A stretch of DNA of 64,000 bases from Chionoecetes opilio (taxonomy: Eukaryota; Arthropoda; Malacostraca; Decapoda; Majidae). The translations under genes were made by a program, and so were the position numbers. This document shows positions 57,274-62,596 of this stretch, piece after piece. The notes beneath the pieces are model-generated. The model was not told the origin of the DNA and did not search any database. It saw only the letters and a program-made list of their open reading frames with translations. The DNA is taken from NCBI GenBank assembly GCA_016584305.1, contig JACEEZ010009489.1:136001-200000 (forward strand), in the 5' to 3' direction. Within the stretch, counting starts at the first letter, position 1. Every line of letters starts with the position of its first letter.

Positions 57274-58149
57274 GAGATATAAAAAGGGAGATAGGAGATT
57301 GGAGGCACGGGTTGAACCAAAAAGAAAGACAGACAGAATTCAACACACAAATCTACAATGGCTTGGAGAGAAAAAAAGGAAGGAAAAAAATGGTAGAAAT
57401 CCGTGAAAAAAAAGAGAAAAAGATGAAAAAAATGTAGAAATCCGTGAAAAAAAGATGAAAAAAATGAAGAAAAAAATGTAGAAATCCGTGAAAAAAAGAG
57501 AAAAATGAAAAAAATGTAGAAATCCGTGAAAAAGATGAGAAAAAAGATGAAAAAAATGTAGAAATCCTTGAAAAAAAAGGAAAAAGATGAAGAAAATGTA
57601 GAAATCCTTGAAAAAAAAGGAAAAAGATGAAGAAAATGTAGAAATCCGTGAAAAAAAGAAAAAGATGAAAAAAATGTAAGAAATCCTTGAAAAAAAGAGA
57701 AAGATGAAAAAAATGTAGAAATCCGTGAAAAAGAGAAAAAGATGAAAAAAATGTAGAAATCCTTGAAAAATAGAGAAAAAGATGAAAAAAATGTAGAAAT
57801 CCTTGAAAAAAAAGGAGAAAAAGATGAAAAAAATGAAGAAATCCTTGAAAAAAAAGAGAAAAAGTGAAGAAAAAAGGTAGAAATTCTTGAGCAATAAAAT
57901 GAAAATGGGAAAAAGTAAAGAATTAAAAGTGTAGAAACCAACAACCAGGCACAGGTCAACGGTGTGAGGGCGCAAACTAACCACAGGCGGGGCGCTCCAC
58001 CCTCCTGGCGTTCCTGCCCGTCCTACAGTAGGGTGCGGGGGGGGCGAGGGCGGGCTCACTCAGGTCTCCCCCCGGTCTGATCCCGTCGCTGAACATGACC
58101 TGTTTGGAGGGCCTGCTGCGCGTGTTACCGCCGCCACTACTGCCACCCC
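26455..58149 (-). CDS. Sara: SARA / ZFYVE9-ZFYVE16 family protein, C-terminal half (13 exons, 5' incomplete)
   Basis: SARA is an early-endosome FYVE protein that presents R-Smads to TGF-beta/activin receptors and works in endosome traffic; the Drosophila homologue is Sara. Seen here on the - strand are 13 exons encoding the long conserved C-terminal region. Landmarks in order: [15 protein letters not shown] (edge of the Smad-binding region), [143 protein letters not shown] and [13 protein letters not shown], ending FHIMEQ-stop. Splice phases agree at every visible junction except exon 9, one base short, and the exon 10-11 step. FYVE-encoding exons are not in the window. The two vertebrate paralogues share this region, so 9 versus 16 cannot be assigned. 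Confidence 0.9.
26692..26752 (-). repeat. LINE 3'-end fragment
   Basis: Reverse copy: AGAACATAAGACAGTAAGGA then GCTACAAGAGGCCGTCAGAC and ACACGAGGTAGTTCC. In the last Sara intron. Confidence 0.8.
27163..27422. mobile_element. TACCGTAG foldback MITE, copy 3
   Basis: Full palindrome from TACCGTAGATAACACTATAG to CTATAGTGTTATCTACGGTA. It sits 45 bp beyond the donor of Sara exon 12. Confidence 0.92.
27467..27619 (-). CDS. Sara: Sara exon 12 of window
   Basis: Acceptor GTCCCTCAG before 27619, donor AAC|GTGAGT after 27467. It encodes [40 protein letters not shown] and [11 protein letters not shown]. 51 codons, phase 0. A TACCGTAG foldback MITE sits 45 bp beyond the donor. Confidence 0.93.
27835..28295 (+). 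repeat. 68-bp tandem repeat inside a CR1-like LINE 3' end
   Basis: Five near-identical units (ATTCATGGATGCAGTAGACA ... GGTAGTTAGTGCGGAGTCAT ... TAGGGAGCTTTAAAGGGAGG) precede the normal LINE end, GGAACTACCACGTGTAGGTC, with its TTATGTTC tail. Part of the RT C-terminal coding sequence has been tandemly amplified. Confidence 0.9.
28530..28740 (+). mobile_element. piggyBac-like MITE, copy 7
   Basis: TTAACCCCTTCACGCCCAGA to GGTCTCAAGGGGATAA. Confidence 0.88.
28805..29280. repeat. CCTGCCTCACCTGTAC minisatellite
   Basis: Tandem units of CCTGCCTGCCTCCCTCCCTC plus CCTGCCTCACCTGTAC, length variable. It begins directly at the donor side of Sara exon 11. The CACCTG core recalls the exon-intron junction sequence there. 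Confidence 0.92.
29284..29370 (-). CDS. Sara: Sara exon 11 of window, damaged or partial
   Basis: The donor CTACAG|GTGGGC after 29284 is clear; the acceptor near 29370-29385 is not. One frame is open throughout and ends [12 protein letters not shown], like the SARA WTEVFFL block. A second frame inside it reads ASVKIHGT, which resembles the SARA SVKIxHGT block better. Two compensating indels would merge both. The upstream part of this conserved region was not found. Confidence 0.5.
29612..30245. repeat. (CA)n plus C-rich ~38-bp minisatellite
   Basis: CA runs to about 29760, then units of CCCCCCTCCCCATCCACAGC and CTCCACTCACCCCCACAAA to about 30245. Fills the intron between Sara exons 10 and 11, where coding sequence appears to be missing. 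Confidence 0.93.
30304..30408 (-). CDS. Sara: Sara exon 10 of window
   Basis: Acceptor CACCCACAG before 30408, donor GGG|GTATGT after 30304. It encodes [20 protein letters not shown] and [15 protein letters not shown], matching the SARA MxxLRxALxxxxDFxIxCG helix. 105 bases, phase 0. The following segment expected in SARA (the tryptophan-containing WxxxDxNxxxG stretch) is not found in the next intron. Confidence 0.87.
30430..30670. repeat. ~62-bp tandem repeat
   Basis: Four units with GTGACCTAGTTGTAGAGAGG and CTTACTGGAGTGTGTCTATA. Directly upstream of the Sara exon 10 acceptor on the - strand. Confidence 0.88.
30750..30791. repeat. Sara: (CA)n microsatellite forming the exon 9 donor
   Basis: On the - strand the run is (GT)n starting at the splice donor of Sara exon 9, giving many overlapping GT sites. 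Confidence 0.92.
30792..30888 (-). CDS. Sara: Sara exon 9 of window, one base short
   Basis: Acceptor TTTTGCAG before 30888, donor CAG|GTGTGT after 30792, where the donor is the first unit of a GT microsatellite. It encodes [20 protein letters not shown] and [10 protein letters not shown]. At 97 bases it is one short of keeping frame from exon 8 (phase 1 in, 0 out). The loss maps to the start, where the family reads VTGASF and the sequence has only two G after TGAC. It is either an assembly indel in a short homopolymer or a real frameshift. Confidence 0.85.
30971..31294 (+). mobile_element. CAGC/TA MITE, copy 1
   Basis: Flanked by TA on both sides (30969-30970 and 31295-31296). The ends are CAGCTAAGTATTAATTATCC and ATGTTAGGAATTTGGCTG, a short TIR (CAGCYAARTW). 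The body has repeated TCGGATRWT motifs. Tc1/mariner-type MITE in the Sara exon 8-9 intron. Confidence 0.88.
31377..31527 (-). CDS. Sara: Sara exon 8 of window
   Basis: Acceptor TCTCAACAG before 31527, donor AGAG|GTGACG after 31377. It encodes [20 protein letters not shown], then [20 protein letters not shown] and [10 protein letters not shown]. It ends in phase 1 (one G), which would pair with TG at the start of exon 9 to give Val. Confidence 0.93.
31855..33055. repeat. GAGGCTATGAGGTGAGTGTC minisatellite, with noisy centre
   Basis: Units of GGTGAGGCTATGAGG plus TGAGTGTCGG, often with a second GCTATGAGG. The edges are regular; from about 32270 to 32740 nearly every unit has indels. In the Sara exon 7-8 intron. 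Confidence 0.95.
33119..33223 (-). CDS. Sara: Sara exon 7 of window
   Basis: Acceptor CCTTGCAG before 33223, donor CAG|GTGGGA after 33119. It encodes [20 protein letters not shown] and [15 protein letters not shown]. 105 bases, phase 0 both ends. A 1.2-kb minisatellite fills the intron from about 33050 downward. Confidence 0.93.
33490..34290. repeat. 23-bp tandem repeat, ~35 copies
   Basis: Unit GACAGAGGAGATGAGGAGTG plus CAT. Because 23 is not a multiple of 3 and the unit lacks stops on the - strand, all three - frames stay open; no protein is inferred. Confidence 0.96.
34612..35147 (-). mobile_element. piggyBac-like MITE, copy 8, interrupted
   Basis: Left part GAACCCCTTGAGGCCCAGAA to about 34698, right part GTCCTGTTTAGTAGCC ... 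[24 protein letters not shown] (34701-35023) sits between them. Confidence 0.88.
34701..35023 (-). mobile_element. CAGC/TA MITE, copy 2, nested
   Basis: Reverse copy of 30971-31294: CAGCCAAATTCCCAACCTCC to AATTAATACTTAGCTG. It is inserted at a TA of the piggyBac-like MITE, so it is the younger of the two. Confidence 0.9.
35455..35950. repeat. 31/33-bp tandem repeat
   Basis: About 15 units of AACAGTCGAGAATACAGTG(TG) plus CCATCAACAATAC. It ends about 15 bp beyond the Sara exon 6 donor. Confidence 0.95.
35961..36089 (-). CDS. Sara: Sara exon 6 of window
   Basis: Acceptor CCCTCACAG before 36089. The donor is taken as GTG|GTATGT (after 35961), because this gives NLLV-DFRNYAY as expected for the family; a GTGGTA donor 3 bases earlier is the alternative. 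It encodes [20 protein letters not shown] and [11 protein letters not shown]. 129 bases, phase 0. Confidence 0.93.
36245..36414. mobile_element. 170-bp TIR MITE (CTCGATTTCCCGGA)
   Basis: TIRs CACACAAGCCTCGATTTCCC and its near-perfect reverse complement, flanked by TA (36243-36244, 36415-36416). A Tc1/mariner-pogo type target. In the Sara exon 5-6 intron. Confidence 0.87.
36720..37845. repeat. ~30-bp A-rich minisatellite
   Basis: About 35 units of AATTATCCAAGACAGACCCA plus AATTTCAGAAAAAA, with poly-A lengths varying. It stops about 15 bp beyond the Sara exon 5 donor. Confidence 0.95.
37862..38046 (-). CDS. Sara: Sara exon 5 of window
   Basis: Acceptor CCCCCACAG before 38046, donor AAG|GTGGGA after 37862. 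It encodes [40 protein letters not shown] and [10 protein letters not shown]. The match to SARA is very strong. Tandem arrays start about 50 bp from one edge (38095) and about 15 bp from the other (37845). Confidence 0.95.
38095..40415. repeat. 21-bp minisatellite, ~110 copies
   Basis: Unit CCCTTCCTATAGCCTTTTTA plus T. At 2.3 kb it is the longest array here, filling the intron between Sara exons 4 and 5. A/T-run length variants are common. Confidence 0.97.
40468..40720. repeat. ~100-bp degenerate tandem repeat
   Basis: Three or four units with TTGRTACAAAATGGCTNAGA, then AGCCACACACAGGC and TCTAACACACACYC. Each ends in a CTGGTTGGT-like motif resembling the exon 4 donor region. Confidence 0.7.
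40752..40797 (-). pseudogene. Sara: Duplicated 3' end of Sara exon 4 with its splice donor
   Basis: On the + strand ACCCTGGTTGGCTTGTTGGT and ACACAGTGCTGAAGGGTGCA GAGG match 41390-41434 at about 80 percent by eye. On the - strand a GT donor (GGTGAGG) follows the duplicated coding piece, which is frame-shifted. Confidence 0.7.
41392..41556 (-). CDS. Sara: Sara exon 4 of window
   Basis: Acceptor TCCCTTAG before 41556, donor AAG|GTGCGT after 41392. It encodes [20 protein letters not shown], then [20 protein letters not shown] and VYQQANQ, matching the SARA C(W)xFxTxGxHxVGQxExVxLL block. Phase 1 on both sides. Its 3' end is partly duplicated about 600 bp away (40752-40797). Confidence 0.92.
41668..41860 (-). 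mobile_element. tRNA-derived SINE, family A copy 2
   Basis: Reverse copy of 11121-11310 with a better head: GGTGGCAAGGTTGGTAGAGA (A box-like) and B box GGTTCGAGTCC, ending in (GATAA)n. In the Sara exon 3-4 intron. Confidence 0.85.
41921..43356 (+). mobile_element. TIR-bounded element with internal 66-bp minisatellite, copy 1
   Basis: Ends TGCTCGTATTCGTAGTCACA (left) and TGTGACTATGAATACGGGCA (right) are imperfect inverted repeats of ~40 bp. Between them are short unique borders and about 19 copies of a 66-bp unit (TCTTGTAGCTGCCATGGAAA ... GTACTAGAGCAATCCTACAG ... TACTCCTATTGCAATCACAA). The same structure lies inverted at 46585-47361. In the Sara exon 3-4 intron. Confidence 0.82.
42010..43256 (+). 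repeat. 66-bp tandem repeat, ~19 copies
   Basis: 66 bp is 22 codons and the unit lacks a stop in one frame, giving a repeated [20 protein letters not shown] pattern. Units are almost identical, with occasional single-base indels that break the frame, so coding function is not supported. Confidence 0.97.
43506..43733 (-). mobile_element. piggyBac-like MITE, copy 9
   Basis: Reverse copy, AACCCCTTGAGACCCAGAAC to GGGCGTGAAGGGGTTAA. Confidence 0.9.
43762..44263 (-). mobile_element. CR1-like LINE 3' fragment (longest copy)
   Basis: On the - strand this is the C-terminal part of a CR1-type RT: motifs like [40 protein letters not shown] and [20 protein letters not shown] can be read with a few frame changes. 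It ends at the CTCTTGTAGCTTCC / TTATGTTC tail. The 5' edge is about 25 bp from the Sara exon 3 donor. Confidence 0.85.
44289..44408 (-). CDS. Sara: Sara exon 3 of window
   Basis: Acceptor CTACCCTCAG before 44408, donor GC|GTACGT after 44289. It encodes [20 protein letters not shown], then [22 protein letters not shown]1-like LINE debris ends about 25 bp beyond the donor, and a GGGT-rich array begins about 45 bp upstream of the acceptor. Confidence 0.9.
44455..45020 (+). repeat. GGGT-rich array
   Basis: ~560 bp of GGTGGGTGGGTGTGGGTG-type sequence ending in pure (GGGT)n. It begins about 45 bp upstream of the Sara exon 3 acceptor. Strong G-quadruplex potential on the + strand, the template of Sara transcription. 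Confidence 0.95.
45112..45412 (+). mobile_element. ~300-bp GGCATTTWTAA MITE, copy 2
   Basis: GGGCATTTTTTAACATGGTA with ACTGGGCGCC, to GGCTTATAAATGCCC. Contains GTTAGATCCAGAAGTGCACT. Confidence 0.87.
45499..45759. mobile_element. TACCGTAG foldback MITE, copy 4
   Basis: Complete palindrome, TACCGTAGATAACACTATAG to GTGTTATCTACGGTA. Confidence 0.92.
46046..46385. repeat. 28-bp tandem repeat, ~12 copies
   Basis: Unit CAACAAAGACACACACCATA plus CAACAGGT. Confidence 0.95.
46585..47361 (-). mobile_element. TIR-bounded element with internal 66-bp minisatellite, copy 2
   Basis: Inverted relative to 41921-43356, with the same borders (TTGCCCGTATTCACAGTCAC left, GTGACTACGAATACGAGCA right), the same unique sub-terminal sequence and about 9 copies of the same 66-bp unit. 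Confidence 0.82.
47409..47675 (-). mobile_element. tRNA-derived SINE, family B
   Basis: The - strand starts with a tRNA-like head: TGGTCATGTTGATAGCG (A box-like), then about 35 bases later the perfect B box GTTCGAATCC. Body includes GGCGGTTACTGTCCCCC. A tRNA gene is unlikely because no acceptor-stem pairing is evident. Confidence 0.75.
48099..48345. repeat. GT-rich minisatellite
   Basis: Units of GTGTGGGTTCTGGGTGGGTA with variants. Confidence 0.88.
48475..48865. repeat. 16-bp tandem repeat
   Basis: About 24 units of GGTAGGTAGTAAAAAT. Long - strand open frames ([13 protein letters not shown]) come from the repeat. Confidence 0.95.
49188..49275. repeat. (GT)n microsatellite
   Basis: Pure GT run of ~85 bp. 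Confidence 0.97.
49340..49800. repeat. (GGAA)n / GGATGGTA repeat
   Basis: GGAA tetranucleotide blocks interspersed with GGATGGTAGGATGGAAAAGA. Confidence 0.95.
49885..50255. repeat. AGCAGGTAATCAAGCAAGCA minisatellite
   Basis: ~36-bp units of AGCAGGTAATCAAGCAAGCA plus GGTTAGCAGGCAGGC, variably truncated. Confidence 0.92.
50380..51781 (+). mobile_element. Tc1/mariner-like transposon, nested
   Basis: 1402 bp, flanked by TA on both sides (50378-50379, 51782-51783). TIRs CAGGCTTGCGCGGATGATC and CAGTTTGCGCGGATAATC (right end, reverse complement). Removing the element and one TA restores the MITE sequence found in other copies, which proves its limits. Confidence 0.95.
50646..51673 (+). pseudogene. 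Tc1/mariner transposase, disrupted
   Basis: Starts ATG at 50646 ([20 protein letters not shown]). A helix-turn-helix region follows, then the DDE core: [18 protein letters not shown], and [20 protein letters not shown], ending GYATKY. Counting residues between the second Asp and the Glu gives 35 (DD35E), against 34 in classical Tc1. It is broken by a TGA at 50751-50753 and a one-base loss near 51220. Otherwise the reading is long and intact, so decay is recent. Confidence 0.9.
51922..52374. other. Intronic DNA without recognised features
   Basis: Sara intron sequence between exons 2 and 3. Nothing supportable. Confidence 0.5.
52475..52636 (-). CDS. Sara: Sara exon 2 of window
   Basis: Acceptor GTGTTGCAG before 52636, donor GGAG|GTTCGT after 52475. 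It encodes a Gly-rich segment, then [20 protein letters not shown] and [10 protein letters not shown]. The frame is phase 1 in and out and joins exon 3 as [13 protein letters not shown], as in SARA. The glycine-rich codons are low complexity, so the 5' edge is less sure. Confidence 0.72.
52678..52790. repeat. (GT)n microsatellite
   Basis: ~110-bp GT run with short interruptions, 40 bp upstream of the Sara exon 2 acceptor. Confidence 0.95.
52794..53053. mobile_element. TACCGTAG foldback MITE, copy 5
   Basis: TACCGTAGATAACACTATAG to CTATAGTGTTATCTACGGT. It directly abuts the next element. Confidence 0.92.
53053..53950. mobile_element. Putative TIR element with internal 31-bp minisatellite
   Basis: Left end GAACACTTCGATAAACCGAA, right end TTCGGTTTATCGAGGGTTTA, forming an inverted pair around CGATAAACCGAAC. 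Internal further copies of TTCGGTTTAT occur near the right end. Between them (53190-53760) are ~18 units of GAGCATCAAAAGTGAGCAAA plus AGTGTTCAAGT. TSD not resolved. Confidence 0.6.
53965..54026. repeat. (CA)n microsatellite
   Basis: CA run with TA/CT interruptions. Confidence 0.93.
54065..54275 (-). mobile_element. piggyBac-like MITE, copy 11
   Basis: TTAACCCCTTGAGACCCAGA to GGGCGTGAAGGGGTTTTAA. Confidence 0.9.
54766..54852. repeat. (GAA)n microsatellite
   Basis: Pure AAG run of ~65 bp followed by GATA/GTAA. Confidence 0.96.
54868..55360 (-). repeat. ~490-bp duplicated segment, copy 1 (LINE 3' end plus unique flank)
   Basis: Begins with the reverse CR1-like LINE 3' end and continues into non-LINE sequence (TTATTGCTATTGATAATGAC, GTTGCAGTGGATAAACAAAT). 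The same combination occurs at 62597-63088, so the flank was copied together with the LINE. Confidence 0.9.
55361..55723. mobile_element. ~360-bp foldback MITE, copy 2
   Basis: Same palindromic element as 8697-9061. It starts exactly where the duplicated 490-bp segment loses similarity. Confidence 0.9.
55895..55962. repeat. C/CT-rich microsatellite
   Basis: Poly-C followed by (CT)n. Confidence 0.9.
55995..56910. repeat. 42-bp tandem repeat, ~22 copies
   Basis: Unit CACCAAAATACCCCTAAAAA, CACACCCTAAATTCCCCTAA and TG. Confidence 0.95.
57000..57275. repeat. GT-rich, A-rich and (GAT)n tracts
   Basis: Low-complexity DNA including a pure (GAT)n at 57238-57270. Confidence 0.85.
57370..57890. repeat. 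38-40-bp A-rich minisatellite
   Basis: ~13 units of AATGTAGAAATCCGTGAAAA plus AAAGAGAAAAAGATG. It lies just beyond the Sara exon 1 donor. Confidence 0.94.
57982..58149 (-). CDS. Sara: Sara exon 1 of window
   Basis: Acceptor TTGTTGCAG before 58149, donor G|GTTAGT after 57982. It encodes a Gly/Ser run, then [20 protein letters not shown] and an Ala/Pro-rich tail ending RRVERPACG. The VxFxDGIxPxGD motif is the SARA/endofin motif near the Smad-binding domain. It ends in phase 1. A 38-40-bp array begins about 90 bp beyond the donor. Confidence 0.8.
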
Positions 58150-58179
58150 CTGCAACAACACACAAGCTGGGGAGTGCCG

Positions 58180-58700
58180 GCTACTGGGGCAGGGCTGGGG
58201 AAGGGGCTAGGGAAGGGGCTGCAGGGCTGGGGAAGGGGCTGGCTGCTGGCTGGGCTGGGGAAGGGGCTGCAGGGCTGGGGAAGGGGCTAGGGAAGGGGCT
58301 GGGGAAGGGGCTGGGGGCTGGGGAAGGGGCTAGGGAAGGGGCTGGGGAAGGGGCTGGAGGGCTAGGGACTGGGAAGGGGCTGGCTGGGCTGGGGGGCATT
58401 AGTTTAGGGGTTGCGTATGGCTGTATGGCTGCAAATATTAGGGCTTATTAGTTTAGGGCTTGGGTGTGGCTCTAGGGCTGAGGGAGGGGCTGGCAGGACT
58501 GGGGAAGGCCCTGGAGAGCTTGGAGTATTAGTTTAGGGCTTGGGTGTGGCTCTAGGGCTGGGGAAGGGGCTGGAGGGCTGAGAAAGGGGCTGGAGGGCTG
58601 GGGAAGGGGCTGGTAGAGCTTAAGAGTATTAGTTTAGGACTGGGGTGTGGCTCTAGGGCTGGGAAAGGGGCTGGCAGAGCTTAGGGAATTAGTTTAGGGC
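58180..58700. repeat. GGGCTGGGGAAG minisatellite
   Basis: 12-bp unit GGGCTGGGGAAG with GGCTAGGGAAG variants, then larger units with ATTAGTTTAGGGCT. It begins about 30 bp upstream of the Sara exon 1 acceptor. Confidence 0.93.
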
Positions 58701-59174
58701 TGGGGTAGGCACTGTTACCCTATGGAGCATCAGGTCACAGTATTAGTTTAAGGCTGTGGTAGGGCTCTAAGGCTGAAGTTTTGGTATTGAGCCTGATACT
58801 AAGACAAGGGTAGGCCTACTCAAGCCTTAGTAGGGTGTGAGGGTGTGAGGGTAGGGTGTGTGGGAGGTGTAGGCTTAGAGTATTATAGTAGTTTAGGGTT
58901 TTGGGTGTGTGGGATGTGTGGGGTGTAAAGTTATGAGTGTTGAGTGTTGGGGCATAAACGTAGGGTGTGTGAGGGTAGGGTGTGTGAGGGTAAGGTGTAA
59001 AGGTATGTGTAGGGTCAATTTGGCATGTCACAGGGGGTCACAGAGGGGTCACAGGGGGTCAAGGGAGGTCACTGTAGGGGTGGAGTAAGTAAGGTAAAGG
59101 AGGAACACTGCTGGTAAGGAGAACACTAACACTGTTATCAAGTAGTGGTGTTGGGTGGTGATGAGGGTGTCACA

Positions 59175-59400
59175 AAGCGAGGGAGGGTGCTGCTAGGGCG
59201 ACACCAACACCAGACAACGCCACCACGCCCTCTCGAACAAGGACTGACTGCGGTTGACGTGTGGGGGTACTGGGAGGTGCTTTTACCATTGCACCACCAG
59301 GAGTATAAGCAATGACGCAAGACCACGCCCCCTCGAGCAAGGACTGACTGCGGTTGACGTGTGGGGGTACTGGGAGGTGCTTTTACCATTGCACCACTAG
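59175..59400 (-). repeat. Tandem pair of tRNA-like (SINE-like) units
   Basis: Two ~110-bp units each carry TGGTGCAATGGTAAAAGCAC (fits the pol III A box) and about 45 bases later TTGTTCGAG / TTGCTCGAG, a weak B box. Probably SINE heads duplicated in tandem. Confidence 0.6.
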
Positions 59401-59532
59401 AAGAACCTAAGAAGACCCAGACGAATCCCTCCTCCCCCTCGAGCCACAATAACTCAATGATTTACAAACAAGAAGAGACACATTTTCAGCTTTAAAACTG
59501 GCTCCACCTCACACATCATCACCTGTCTGTTT

Positions 59533-59741
59533 AACCCCTTGAGACCCAGAACGTAATTTCCATTGTAATTTGGGTACCATAAGACCATTTTGAGTGACTA
59601 TAAGCAATGTTTTATAGATATGACCTGTTTAGTATCCTTGCCCACTAACTCATTTGGTATATTCAGTTACTTTTCGTAATTTTATGGCTAACAACAGACG
59701 ATTTTATATAGCCAGGAAAGATCTGGGCGTGAAGGGGCTAA
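59533..59741 (-). mobile_element. piggyBac-like MITE, copy 12
   Basis: TTTAACCCCTTGAGACCCAG to GGGCGTGAAGGGGCTAA. Confidence 0.9.
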
Positions 59742-59814
59742 CAGCAGATTTCCCCACAATGTCTTATGAGGTTAGATGATCTTCTAACTACACTCGACCC
59801 TCGATTTAATGGAC

Positions 59815-61515
59815 TAAAGTGGGGATTTAAGTGTCCGTTCCTTGAAAAAGTCTGTTGTTTGGTATTCTTTCGGGGGGCCTATAAGCCTGTAGTCGAGTGG
59901 CCTAAGAACACCCACATGCTGCCCATTAATCACTTCGATTGCGGTGCATGAGGACACAGGGGGCGGCATGAGCCTTAATCACAGGCGTCCTATAACATCT
60001 CTGGCACAGGGCTAGGGCCAATCTCACAGCCCAAGGACCTCAGGCTACCCCAATCTGGATCACGGCTACAGCGCATTTCGTTTACGACACTTCTTCGGCA
60101 TCTTTTAATTTTGCTACAAGTGACCCGAGTGTGGACAAAATGGGTTTCGTCACCGGTTCCTTAAGTTGGTTGACTTCTTTCTAGGTGGTTACCAATCGGC
60201 AACCAAACTGTGGCTAAGAACTCCAAAACTACCCATAAAACTCTAAACCCGCATGCGAGTGCACGGGTGGACCGGGGGGGCCATACCTACTAATCCGGGT
60301 TCTATAACTCGCCTGCCACACGGGCTGTTTTCCTAACATTTTGAACATACATCCTCTCTTAGTAGTTGGTCCCCCACCACATATAATGACCAGGACGTCG
60401 ACGGAATTCTAACCCTTAATTTTTCATGTGATTCTGGTTTACCCACTCATATACGGCATCTCGTTATGGATTTTCGCCCGAGGAGCCATGCCGGTAATGG
60501 CACAAATGCCGTTTTCGTCACCTAGGAATTCGCGCGCGAGCGTCCTTGTTTTTAAGTTCCTATTTGTTTCTTTTCTGCAACACCCCAAAACCGGCTAATG
60601 GTTCCGAAATTCAACAAAACACAAGCAGCTAGCCAATCCCTGAACAGTAGCAGGTCGGCGAAATGGGGCTGAGCCAACTAGGGCGGGTGTCATACTAGGC
60701 TCTTTTTTAAACGGTTGAAAGTCTAGCTTTTATCACAAATGAAGTAAAAACTCTTCCGAGTTATAATTGCGTGCACGAAAAAAAAAAATAATAAAAAAAA
60801 AAAAAAGAAAAGATCAGGAAAAAGCGGGTTCTGAATATCTAATTTTTTTAGGTGCGTTGTTTTTTTCCCCTTAATATATCTCTTATTACGTTCTAAAAGT
60901 CGGAAAATTCCATTACTCGGCTCGGCGCTGGTCCCGAGGTTGCCGAGTTTGGGAACTTCAACCTGTACCGGCATCTTCCGGGACCCGCAACCAAAACTAA
61001 CATTATGGATCGTGACTTCAATCTTCTTCAATTCAACCCTTATGAATCGTGCAAGATGCTCGTAGTCGAAACGCCGTGTGACGAACGCTGTCGGGATTGA
61101 CCACACCCGCAGTGCCCGCCCACACGCCCAGGCAGAAGTCCAGACGGAAGCAGACAGTAGCAACGCCCCCGTCGACTTCCGTCCGCCCGGCATGAACGCC
61201 GACCAAAACACCATCGACTACGAAGGGGAGCCCGAGAGGTGACGTCAGCAATCTGGCCTCTACAGTACTCCCACACCCCTAGGAATATAGAAGCAACGGC
61301 AACTGAGGATACGCCCCCTTTGCCCCACCTCAACAGAGACCCAGGGACAGCCCAAGACACCCCTCAACAAGCTGACGGCCCCTGCAGAGGTCCTGGTCTC
61401 CTACACGCTACAAGCTGAAGGGAAGCAACAGTCACCAAGAGAGACAGGCTGAGGGAAGCTGAGACGACCCTCACACTGGTCGCCATCCACGATTGGAATG
61501 TCCATAATATAACGG
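59815..61515. other. 1.7 kb of unrecognised, non-repetitive sequence
   Basis: Unlike its surroundings it has little tandem repetition and more even base composition. Frames up to 163 codons exist (for example 60723-61214, - strand), but I recognise no domain, and one ends in a low-complexity Phe run. Contains poly-A near 60780. Confidence 0.5.
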
Positions 61516-61517
61516 AG

Positions 61518-61815
61518 TGGCAGGCATTTTTAACATCACAACTGGGCGACCAAAATGTCTCCTAGTGATGGAAAACTGTCGCCCAGTAAGAACAATTTTA
61601 ATCCACTGGGCGACAAGATTTTTGTTCATAAAATGCTTCCTAGATACAATGGTTCATCTTATCTGTGTGTGTTAGATCCAGAAGTGCACTCTTATTACTG
61701 CATAGGATCTTTATTTATACACAACATACAAAAGGGTGAAGTTGATGTATCCAAAAAACTATATTTGAACAGGTAGGCCTTGACCTTTCTGGCTATCCAA
61801 AGAATGTCACCCAGG
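61518..61815 (+). mobile_element. ~300-bp GGCATTTWTAA MITE, copy 3
   Basis: GGCAGGCATTTTTAACATCA, ACTGGGCGACC, to TATCCAAAGAATG. The right end is slightly truncated. Confidence 0.85.
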
Positions 61816-61944
61816 AAGATTGCTTAAGGAATGCACTGATGAGTGGGTGTGTCGTGAGTACAGAGACATAATTGGCGTGAGACTGGCCGTGTGTGAATAA
61901 CCAGAGACCGTAAGCTAGGAGTCACTAGGTTAGATATATGAATA

Positions 61945-62269
61945 CAGCTAAGTATTAATTATCCGACCTTGGGGGGACCGAAGGTAGGTCGGATAATTGG
62001 AATAGTCGGATGTTCGGATATCGCAGTAACCATAAACGTAAGGACAAAATGGTATAGAACATAAAAGATGCAGCTCTTGAAGGCCGAGCCAGTGGTATAC
62101 GCGAAAGTAAAATTCATGCATAAATAAAGCCACAAATCAATGTTTTCTATAAACTAAAAAAAAAACTAAGTAAAATAAATGGCCAAAACAAGACACAATG
62201 TGGTGGTGAAAAAAGTCGGTTGTTTGGACAAGTCGGATGTTTGGAGGTCGGATGTTGGGAATTTCGCTG
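61945..62269 (+). mobile_element. CAGC/TA MITE, copy 3
   Basis: Flanked by TA (61943-61944, 62270-62271). CAGCTAAGTATTAATTATCC to GTTGGGAATTTCGCTG. Nearly identical to 30971-31294. Confidence 0.92.
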
Positions 62270-62596
62270 TAGATAGCATGACGTGTTAGTGAATAGAATA
62301 TGGAGACAAACGTTCTCTTTGTCAAATGTGGTGGCTGACTTGAGGTGCCCATTGAGTTTATATAAATACAACTAAGAGCCACAACTACAACTCATAGAAA
62401 GTCCTAACAAGTAAAAAGGACATTTATTGGTACCAAGCTAATTTATGTACATCTAGTTCATTGCATGTTGTAATAAAGTAACAAAGCGATACTTCCGTTT
62501 CAAACTCTCAAATACATGTGTGTCTGTCCCTAGTTACAAGGCCACTCGCTACAAGAGCACGCTGCCAGGCCATCCCATTACTCATATAACAAAACA

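Noticed and set aside
56958..58059. Long Phe/Ser-rich - strand frames (FFSSFSFFF) resembling a membrane protein
   Set aside because: The A-rich 38-bp array read on the other strand. The real exon 1 of Sara uses a different part of the region.
26455..58149. Sara as a processed or dead pseudogene because of the exon 9 shift
   Set aside because: Introns are retained, phases agree at all other clear junctions and residues are strongly conserved. A single-base assembly error is simpler.
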